Positions 1-5,284 of a DNA stretch of 5,284 nucleotides are shown here, piece by piece. This DNA is from Acidobacteriaceae bacterium (GTDB taxonomy: Bacteria; Acidobacteriota; Terriglobia; Terriglobales; Acidobacteriaceae): assembly GCA_003156235.1 (NCBI GenBank), contig PMGP01000250.1:1-5284 (forward strand). The letters are read 5' to 3'. A program made the translations under genes and the position numbers. The notes beneath the pieces were generated by a model. It saw only the letters and a program-made list of their open reading frames with translations. It was not told where the DNA came from and ran no database searches. How positions within the stretch are numbered: position 1 is the first letter of the stretch; each line of letters begins with the position of its first letter.

Positions 1-595
1 GGATGCCGCGCTCGCAGAGGATAACGTTCGGGTTGCCGTTGTCCAGGATCACTTGCGCGGAGCGCAGCAGGTCGGCAATCGTAGCCACCATGCCGCGCTT
101 CAGCAGCACCGGCCGGCTGGAACGCGCCGCCGCCTCCAGCAGCGAGTAGTTCTCCATGCTGCGCGAGCCGATCTGCAGAATGTCAGCGTACTCGGCCACC
201 AAGGGAACGTCGTCTTCCGACATGACTTCAGTGACGATAGCCAGGCCACTTTCTTCCCGCGCGCGCGAGAGCATCTTCAGCCCTTCCAGGCCGAGACCTT
301 GAAATGCGTAAGGGGAACTGCGCGGCTTGAAAGCGCCGCCGCGCAGAATGCGCGCGCCGCCGCGGCGAACGTGATTGGCGGTGGCCATCAGTTGGGCCTC
401 GGTCTCTACCGAGCACGGCCCCGCCATGATGATGAAGTCACCGCCGCCGATCCCGAAATCCAGCACCGGCACAATAGTTTGCTGGCGCTGCGCGATCTTC
501 AGGACATCAGGCGTCTCGGCAAACTGTTTGTGCCAGTTTTCATGCACCTTTCGCGCTCCAATCCGGGGAAGAGTAAGACTACCGCGCCTGTGCAT
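1..595 (-). CDS. aroF: 3-deoxy-7-phosphoheptulonate (DAHP) synthase, type I-beta, 3' end beyond the window
   Basis: Cytoplasmic enzyme of the first shikimate-pathway step, condensing phosphoenolpyruvate with erythrose 4-phosphate to DAHP. Translating the minus strand gives 198 residues with the family's landmarks in order: IIMAGPCSVE (Cys61 is the expected metal ligand), RGGAFKPRSSPYAFQGLG (residues 85-102), VTEVMSEDD, DILQIGSRS (138-146), LLKRG (164-168) and ILCERGI at the left edge. FKPRSSP is the DAHP synthase signature; the related KDO-8-phosphate synthases carry KANRSS there. ATG at 595-593 is chosen because a GAGG sits 6 bases upstream and an in-frame stop at 643-641 limits any extension to 15 codons. 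Only about 55 residues precede the GPCS strand, so no room remains for the ferredoxin-like or ACT regulatory domain carried by Thermotoga-type enzymes. Roughly 100 or more C-terminal residues, with the other metal ligands, lie off the left edge. Symbol usage for this subtype varies (aroF, aroA, aroG). The family call is very secure, the symbol less so. Confidence 0.95.
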   Translation of the reverse strand, partial: MHRRGSLTLPRIGARKVHENWHKQFAETPDVLKIAQRQQTIVPVLDFGIGGGDFIIMAGPCSVETEAQLMATANHVRRGGARILRGGAFKPRSSPYAFQGLGLEGLKMLSRAREESGLAIVTEVMSEDDVPLVAEYADILQIGSRSMENYSLLEAAARSSRPVLLKRGMVATIADLLRSAQVILDNGNPNVILCERGI

Positions 596-601
596 GTCGC
601 G

Positions 602-610
602 CCTCAACCT
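602..610 (-). promoter_or_regulatory. Ribosome binding site of the DAHP synthase gene
   Basis: On the minus strand the bases before the ATG read AGGTTGAGGCGCGAC. The GAGG (605-602) lies 6 bases from the start codon, a normal Shine-Dalgarno distance, and a second AGG (610-608) lies just upstream. This supports the ATG at 595 over the in-frame TTG codons at 607 and 631. Confidence 0.55.
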
Positions 611-624
611 AAAGGTGGAGACAG

Positions 625-712
625 GGCACAAAAAGCGACCTTATTCTAGCTCGAATTCTCCAGCTGTAACTTTCCTTTTTTCATGCTTCTACGCGAGTGA
701 AAGGCACAAAAA
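625..712. repeat. Pair of 10-bp direct repeats flanking the candidate promoter
   Basis: GGCACAAAAA occurs at 625-634 and again at 703-712, 78 bp apart start to start. The copies lie on either side of the candidate -35/-10 pair at 643-670. A regulator-binding role is possible, but an exact 10-mer pair containing an A-run can occur by chance. Confidence 0.25.
643..670 (-). promoter_or_regulatory. Possible sigma70-type promoter for the DAHP synthase gene
   Basis: Reading the minus strand, GTTACA (670-665, four of six matches to TTGACA) is followed after 16 bases by TAGAAT (648-643, five of six matches to TATAAT). The expected transcript start is near 636, giving a leader of about 40 bases that contains the ribosome binding site. 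The site lies in the only A/T-richer stretch of the window, between the amidase stop and the DAHP synthase start. It was found by eye and the -35 match is modest, so this is a candidate only. Confidence 0.33.
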
Positions 713-765
713 CCGTGTATTGCACGCAAATGGGAGGACGTGCGCGCTTTACGGGGTGAATGGAA

Positions 766-2178
766 CTACTGTGCGATGGGCGGTGGACGGTAGCCAAAAG
801 CTGCATCCACAAGGTCCGCGACGCCCAGCGCGGTCTCGTCATGAAAGGGGCGCGCAACCACCTGCACGCCAATCGGCAGCCCTTCCGGCGAGCGTCCGAC
901 GGGAACCACCGCAGCCGGCGCGGCCAGCGTGTTGAACCACTGCGTAGGTCGCACCGCGTCAAGATACTCCACGGCTTGCCCCTCGATGATCCACTCCCTC
1001 TCGCCGTGGCGAAAGGCGGGAATGCTGGCCACCGGGCACAGCAGCACCGGATACTCGCTCATCTCCTCCAACGTCTTCGCCCGCAACACATCCAGCTCGG
1101 CCCACGCATCCAGAAGTTCGGCGGCCGTAAGCGGCGACATAGCAGCGGAGAAGCTGAGAAACTCGCTGAAGATCGGGCTCAGTTGATGCTCCCGTCCGTG
1201 AATCTCCGGCTCATAGAACATGGCGCCGCATTGCACAAAGAACTTCCACCACAACTTCCGCAGCAACTCCAGCGTGCGTGGCCGGAAGGGCTCCACGCGA
1301 AAGCCCGCCTCGCGCAGCGCCGTCGCCGCGGCGTTCACCGCGGCGCGCGTCTCCGGCGTCACTGGAACGAGGCCGTCGTCCTCAAAAAATCCAATCGTGT
1401 TTGTCCGCAGTTCGTCGAGCGCCAGCTCCCGCAAAGCAACCGGCGGACTTGCTGGATCGTTTGGGTCTTGCCCACTCAGCGTGCGGAACATCAGCGCCAC
1501 ATCGCTCATCGTGCGCGCCATCGGCCCAATCGCTCCGAGAATCGAGAATGGACCCACGCACGGCGGCAGATGGCCGCGTCCCGGAATTCGCCCCGGCGTC
1601 GGCTTGAGCGAGCAGATGCCGGTGAAGTGCGCCGGTACGCGCACCGATCCGCCGCTATCGCTGCCCAGGCCGGCCGCCGAAAGCCCTGCCGCGATGGCCG
1701 CCGACTCGCCACCGCTCGATCCGCCCGGCGTGCGCTCCAGGTCCCACGGATTATTCGTGCGTCCGTGCAGCAGATTAGCAGTCTCGTAGGCCATCAGAAA
1801 CTCCGGGCAATTGGTGGTGCCCAGAATCAATGCTCCCGCCGCGCGCAGCCGCGCAACAACGACTGCATCCTCGTGCGGCACATCACCCTCGTGCAGCAGG
1901 CTTCCAATTTCGCACTTGAACCCTCGCGTCGCGATCGATGACTTCACGGTCACCGGCAATCCGAACAACGGCCTGCGGGATCGGCTGCCACGCCACGCAT
2001 CGTGCTTCCGCGCCCTCTCGCGCACACGCTCCGCATCGAAGTCGGCGAATACATTCAATTGCGGATTCAGCCGCTCAATCTGCTGGATGTGCGCCTCGGC
2101 CAGTTCGACCACAGAAATCTCGCCGGAGAGCAGTAGCTCCAGTTGCCGCGTCGCTGACTGCAATACAAGATCGTTCAT
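766..2178 (-). CDS. Amidase-signature family hydrolase (FAAH/aryl-acylamidase-like)
   Basis: Serine hydrolase of the amidase-signature fold, cleaving carboxamide bonds; the substrate cannot be read from the sequence. Numbering from the ATG at 2178 (470 aa, a usual family length), the Ser-cisSer-Lys triad is complete. Lys79 lies in LPVTVKSS, the cis-serine Ser154 in GGSSGGE (152-158), and the nucleophile Ser178 in SDSGGSVRVP. GICSLKPTPGRIP follows directly, as in fatty-acid amide hydrolases and related bacterial amidases. The frame opens further to a GTG at 2220 (484 aa). I prefer the ATG because MNDLVLQSATRQLELLLSGE matches the usual family N-terminus and two hairpins fill 2196-2229. The ribosome site is weak for both starts (GTGGGG, 10 bases before the ATG). 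There is no signal peptide, so it is probably cytoplasmic. Residues 305-322 are rich in Trp, Phe and Tyr. There is no GatB or GatC neighbour and the motif context is not that of GatA, so a tRNA amidotransferase role is unlikely. It probably shares a transcript with the upstream TPR/FG-GAP gene. Confidence 0.93.
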   Translation of the reverse strand: MNDLVLQSATRQLELLLSGEISVVELAEAHIQQIERLNPQLNVFADFDAERVRERARKHDAWRGSRSRRPLFGLPVTVKSSIATRGFKCEIGSLLHEGDVPHEDAVVVARLRAAGALILGTTNCPEFLMAYETANLLHGRTNNPWDLERTPGGSSGGESAAIAAGLSAAGLGSDSGGSVRVPAHFTGICSLKPTPGRIPGRGHLPPCVGPFSILGAIGPMARTMSDVALMFRTLSGQDPNDPASPPVALRELALDELRTNTIGFFEDDGLVPVTPETRAAVNAAATALREAGFRVEPFRPRTLELLRKLWWKFFVQCGAMFYEPEIHGREHQLSPIFSEFLSFSAAMSPLTAAELLDAWAELDVLRAKTLEEMSEYPVLLCPVASIPAFRHGEREWIIEGQAVEYLDAVRPTQWFNTLAAPAAVVPVGRSPEGLPIGVQVVARPFHDETALGVADLVDAAFGYRPPPIAQ

Positions 2179-2195
2179 GGACGTGTCGCCCCACT

Positions 2196-2229
2196 GCCGC
2201 GCAAGCGGCGTCTGCCCCACCGCAGGTGG
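2196..2229 (-). other. Two tandem GC-rich hairpins in the 51-base gap before the amidase
   Basis: Directly after the TGA of the upstream gene the minus strand reads CCACC-TGC-GGTGG (2229-2217, 5-bp stem, 3-base loop). After seven bases comes GCCGC-TTGC-GCGGC (2209-2196, 5-bp stem, 4-base loop). Both stems are perfect. No T-run follows, so they are not a standard intrinsic terminator. They could modulate translation or mRNA stability between the two genes, or be chance pairing in GC-rich DNA. Confidence 0.45.
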
Positions 2230-5200
2230 TCATGGCCGCGCCGCTGTGGCCGGTGCAGGCGCTCGATCGCCCTCAGGAGTTGAAGGCATTAGTCGATAGT
2301 CGAAGCGATACGACCGCACCGGCTCGCCGGAGTCCCAGCGATCGTTCCAATTCAACTGGTAATCGAACGCATCCGCATCGTCTGGAAACTTTTCGCTCGC
2401 CGGGTACGGATACGCGCTCATCTTATGGAACGGCAGTTGCGCCACGGTAAAGGGTGATGCATCCCACCAATCCATATCCTTCACAAATCCGTTGGCATAG
2501 AAGAAGTAGTCGCGCTTCCAGTGTTCAGGCAGCGCAGGCAGCTTGGTCGCGTCGAACTCCGCGGCAATCTCTTCGCCGCTGCCGAAGATGGCATAATGAT
2601 CGTCGATGCCGCTGACCAGCGCGGTCACCTCGCCCATGCGCGTATAACTTCCCCGTTGCCGCTGGAACGGCCCGGTTAAACTTACGCGGTCATAGTCGTA
2701 ATCGAGATCGCCGGGGCTTGCGCCCTCGGTCTGCTTGGGGTAGCCGCGGAAATGCAGCGTGGCTAGAGTCAGCGGAACCTCCGCGGTGCGTGCTTCCGCC
2801 TCGGCATGATTGTCGATGAGCACCTGGTCCCAATAAATCTCCAGATTCGTCACCAGCCGAATGCGTTGCGCGCCCGTGGGCAGCTTGCCGGTCAAATCCA
2901 CCACAATAGTGCGCTCCAGGCCCGCGGGAAAACCCACATCGTCCGCGATCCGCTTCCATTCGCCATCCGGTAACTGTGCCTCAACATAAGGCGAAATCGG
3001 CTTGATCCCCGCCTGCCACGCGTCATAAAGCGAGGTCGCGCTGAAGTAGTTTACGTAGCCGGTCATCAGCAATCTCACTGGCGCGCCCTGCCTGATCTCG
3101 CCCAGATCGAGCGTGAGCGCGTGCAGGTTGGCGAATCCATCCCAGGGCAATGCGGTAAATCCACTGGCGAATTTGTGATCGCGGCGGCTCACCTGATCCA
3201 GCACATCGCGACCTTCCCCATCCCACGCGCCCGCCGGCAACCGCGCGTCCGCCGAAGCCATCACGCGGCCCGAGGCAAACGGCGGATCGTCCAGGAATCG
3301 CTCGTCGGGATTCACCTCGACATTCTCCGGATGATCGACCGCGACCAACCGCAACTGGTCGATATAGTTGACTTCTTCCATCGGCTCCATGAAGCGCAGG
3401 CTCAACTTGCCGTTCGCCGGCGCAAGTGCGCCGCCTTCCACCTTGATCCATTCGCCGGGGTTGGGCGTATTGCGTCGCGTGGGCGTGAACCAGTGGCCCA
3501 CCACCGCCGCGCCAATTACGTCGGTGACCAGCTTGTATTTGTGCCCGTTCCACGCGAACAGCACTGGGCACGAACTGCCGCGGCGGTCCGCCTCCTTCAT
3601 CGCGATCACCGGAGTATGCGGCAAGTCAATCTCGTCTTGCAACACGCCCGTCGGCCACAGAATCCGCAGCAGGTCAATCCCTTCCGCATCGCCAAGCCCC
3701 ACAAGAATCTGCGGTGGCGCCTGCGTCTGGTAGCCCACTGCGCCGGCTAGCTCCCACTTTTGCCAAAGCCCGTTGGCGAAGACTTCCACCTTCGCGCCAA
3801 TCGCCGTTTTGTTATCGGCAAAGCCGGTCAGGTCCAGGCGCACCGAGTGGTTCTTGTTGCCGCCCTCGTTGCGCAACAGTACCGGCGGCGCATTCAATTG
3901 CGTCACAATCAAATCCGCTGCGCCGTCGCCCGTGAAATCGCCGGCAATCAGACCGCGCGGCGCGGTGAGCTTGACCTTGTCCAGACCGAGCGCCACGCTC
4001 ACGTCTTCAAAGGTGCCGTCTCCACGATTGCGAAAAACGCGCACCCGCGGCCCCGTCTTGGTCTCCACAATCGCCGCCAAGTCGATCCAGCCGTCGTTGT
4101 CGATGTCGATTGGAGTGACGCCCCATCCGCGCAGCGCGCCTTTGAGAGGCAGTTCCACTCTTTCAAACCGCCGGCCAATGTTTTCCGGTCCAGCAACATT
4201 GCGCCACAGCGTCAATCCAGGCTCGCCGGCATGGGTCACAGCAATATCCATCCAGCCGTCCTTGTTGTAGTCGAGTACGGCGATGCCCACGGCCGGTGAC
4301 AACTTCTCGTTTTCATAAAGAGGCTGCGTCGGATACTTCCCTTCGCGAGGATTCACATAAATCAGCGGCGCAGGGCCATCGCCGGTCACAGCAATGTCCA
4401 CCGCGCGATCGTTGTTGAAGTCGGTAAGAATCGCGGCAGACGTCCTCCCGCTCCCGCCTAACCCGGTTGACTCAGTCCGCTCGGCAAAAGTTCCGTTGCC
4501 GTTATTGCGCCATAAGATATTCGATTCATCGCCTGGTTTGATAGGCGAGCCGGTCAGCAGCAAATCCAGATTGCCGTCGTGGTCATAATCCACAACCGTA
4601 ATCCCCGAAGGCCGGTTGCGAGGCCCCAGCCCAGCCTCCACGGTCACGTCCTTGAACTGCCCATGGCCCAGGTTGCGGAATAGCAACACCGCATCGTCCA
4701 GCGCAACGGCCAGATCATTCAACCCGTCGCCGTCGAAATCGCCCACCGCGCATGCCACGGCACGACCCGATGCCTTCAGCCCCGCGGCCTCGGCGTTCCA
4801 CTCTTCAAAGCTGCCGTCGCCCTTGTTGTGCATCACTCGAATAGCCTGCGCGCCTAATTGCATCAGTACTAAATCCATCCGGCCATCGCCAGTCACGTCC
4901 ATCATGCAGGCGCCGCCAGTCGTCGTCCACTCCGCACTCTTCACATCAAATTTGGGTGCCCCAGATCCGGAGTTTCGGACCTGGGAAAGCATCGGCTGCG
5001 CCGCCAGCTTCACCGGGATCATCTCCTTCCTGCCCGCTTCCGGCTCCTCGACGGGCGTGACGGTGGAGTAGTGGCCCTGCTCGCCGTAAGACAGCCCGAT
5101 GGGCGCTCCAATTTTGGTGCTGGTCAAATGCTGGAAGCGTTTGAAGTGGTCCTTCGCCTCTGTGGTGCGGCCGGAGCGCTGCAACGCGCGCGCCAACTGA

Positions 5201-5284
5201 AACTCTGCCGAAGCGTGGAGCGGGTTGATCTCCAGCGCTTTCTGGAAAATCGCAATGGCCTTGTCGAACTGCTTCATCTCCTGG
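2230..5284 (-). CDS. TPR / FG-GAP (VCBS) repeat / ASPIC-UnbV domain protein, 5' end beyond the window
   Basis: Large multidomain protein, probably exported and acting in binding or scaffolding; its exact role is unknown. Numbering from the in-frame Met at 5277, residues 1-50 are TPR helices (FDKAIAIFQKALEINP, then a full unit). Residues 120-470 hold seven FG-GAP/VCBS repeats with DxDxDGxxDL-type calcium loops starting at 127, 180, 230, 286, 336, 391 and 447, which suggests a seven-bladed propeller. The fourth loop is degenerate (DFNNDRAVDI). Residues about 477-549 are an ASPIC/UnbV domain (AIGAKVEV, QILVGLGDAEGIDLL, WPTGVLQDE). Residues about 565-1000 form a long module with CPVLFAWNGHKYKLVTDVIG, LRLVAVDHPENVEV and YFFYANGFVKD, ending in a Pro/Ala-rich tail. 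The Met at 5277 is not taken as the start: the frame stays open to the edge, AGGAG abuts the ATG with no spacing, and the TPR begins mid-repeat. Any signal peptide lies outside the window. TGA at 2232-2230. The amidase follows closely, probably on the same transcript. Confidence 0.93.
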   Translation of the reverse strand, partial: QEMKQFDKAIAIFQKALEINPLHASAEFQLARALQRSGRTTEAKDHFKRFQHLTSTKIGAPIGLSYGEQGHYSTVTPVEEPEAGRKEMIPVKLAAQPMLSQVRNSGSGAPKFDVKSAEWTTTGGACMMDVTGDGRMDLVLMQLGAQAIRVMHNKGDGSFEEWNAEAAGLKASGRAVACAVGDFDGDGLNDLAVALDDAVLLFRNLGHGQFKDVTVEAGLGPRNRPSGITVVDYDHDGNLDLLLTGSPIKPGDESNILWRNNGNGTFAERTESTGLGGSGRTSAAILTDFNNDRAVDIAVTGDGPAPLIYVNPREGKYPTQPLYENEKLSPAVGIAVLDYNKDGWMDIAVTHAGEPGLTLWRNVAGPENIGRRFERVELPLKGALRGWGVTPIDIDNDGWIDLAAIVETKTGPRVRVFRNRGDGTFEDVSVALGLDKVKLTAPRGLIAGDFTGDGAADLIVTQLNAPPVLLRNEGGNKNHSVRLDLTGFADNKTAIGAKVEVFANGLWQKWELAGAVGYQTQAPPQILVGLGDAEGIDLLRILWPTGVLQDEIDLPHTPVIAMKEADRRGSSCPVLFAWNGHKYKLVTDVIGAAVVGHWFTPTRRNTPNPGEWIKVEGGALAPANGKLSLRFMEPMEEVNYIDQLRLVAVDHPENVEVNPDERFLDDPPFASGRVMASADARLPAGAWDGEGRDVLDQVSRRDHKFASGFTALPWDGFANLHALTLDLGEIRQGAPVRLLMTGYVNYFSATSLYDAWQAGIKPISPYVEAQLPDGEWKRIADDVGFPAGLERTIVVDLTGKLPTGAQRIRLVTNLEIYWDQVLIDNHAEAEARTAEVPLTLATLHFRGYPKQTEGASPGDLDYDYDRVSLTGPFQRQRGSYTRMGEVTALVSGIDDHYAIFGSGEEIAAEFDATKLPALPEHWKRDYFFYANGFVKDMDWWDASPFTVAQLPFHKMSAYPYPASEKFPDDADAFDYQLNWNDRWDSGEPVRSYRFDYRLMPSTPEGDRAPAPATAARP

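Larger units (their letters stand above)
596..765. other. Intergenic region between amidase and DAHP synthase genes
   Basis: These 170 bases separate the amidase stop from the DAHP synthase ATG. They are visibly richer in A/T than the flanking genes and hold the candidate promoter, the ribosome binding site and the GGCACAAAAA repeats. I see no convincing small gene and no classical terminator. The only stem near the amidase stop (722-726 with 739-743) has 5 bp and a 12-base loop with no T-run directly after it. Confidence 0.7.

Noticed and set aside
1..595. KDO-8-phosphate synthase as an alternative for the leftmost gene
   Set aside because: The protein has FKPRSSP, the DAHP synthase form, not the KANRSS form of KDO-8-phosphate synthase.
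53..649. Plus-strand open frame of 198 codons opposite the DAHP synthase
   Set aside because: It is in codon register with the minus-strand DAHP synthase, whose conserved motifs explain the coding signal. The plus-strand protein has no motifs.
722..743. Stem GCACG/CGTGC with a 12-base loop as a terminator for the amidase
   Set aside because: The stem has only 5 bp with a large loop, and the nearest T-run is about ten bases further on, so it is too weak to call.
760..1941. Long plus-strand open frame of 393 codons opposite the amidase
   Set aside because: It is antisense to a gene with an intact catalytic triad. Its translation is Arg/His/Gln-rich without recognisable motifs, as expected for the reverse strand of a GC-rich gene.
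2218..2220. GTG as the start codon of the amidase
   Set aside because: It has no ribosome site, adds 14 residues that do not fit the usual amidase N-terminus, and lies inside a perfect hairpin. The ATG at 2178 fits better, though the GTG is not excluded.
3121..4299. Several plus-strand open frames of 120-210 codons opposite the FG-GAP region
   Set aside because: They mirror the repetitive Asp/Gly codons of the real gene and have no ribosome sites or domain-like features.
5275..5277. ATG on the minus strand as the start of the large protein, with AGGAG just before it
   Set aside because: The purine stretch touches the ATG with no spacer, the frame continues open to the window edge, and the TPR would start in the middle of a repeat. 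It is treated as an internal Met.

Overview
The window is a GC-rich bacterial segment with three protein genes, all on the minus strand and densely packed. Transcription runs from high to low coordinates. Codons are biased to G/C at third positions and both gaps between genes are short. The long tetratricopeptide/FG-GAP/ASPIC protein is of a type common in Acidobacteriota (Solibacter- or Bryobacter-like lineages) and some Verrucomicrobiota and Planctomycetota. An acidobacterial or similar soil or environmental genome is my best guess, but it is an inference from protein style, not from a marker gene.

Layout from the right edge leftwards: (1) 5284-2230 is a large gene whose start lies beyond the right edge. 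It encodes at least 1017 residues: the end of a TPR region, seven FG-GAP/VCBS repeats with calcium-binding-type loops, an ASPIC/UnbV domain, and about 440 C-terminal residues for which I know no assigned function. (2) After a 51-base gap holding two small perfect hairpins, 2178-766 encodes an amidase-signature hydrolase with an intact Lys-Ser-Ser triad. (3) After a 170-base gap that holds the best promoter candidate in the window, 595-1 encodes the first 198 residues of a type I-beta 3-deoxy-7-phosphoheptulonate (DAHP) synthase, cut by the left edge.

The first two genes are close enough to be co-transcribed. No intrinsic terminator is visible between them. The DAHP synthase belongs to the shikimate pathway, has no obvious functional tie to the other two, and probably uses its own promoter.

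I found no tRNA, rRNA, CRISPR array, insertion sequence or attachment site. The most unusual material is the long uncharacterised C-terminal module of the TPR/FG-GAP/ASPIC protein and its pairing with an amidase. The two intergenic hairpins and the apparent lack of a regulatory N-terminal domain on the DAHP synthase are secondary points. I see no clear evidence of a wholly new multi-gene system.
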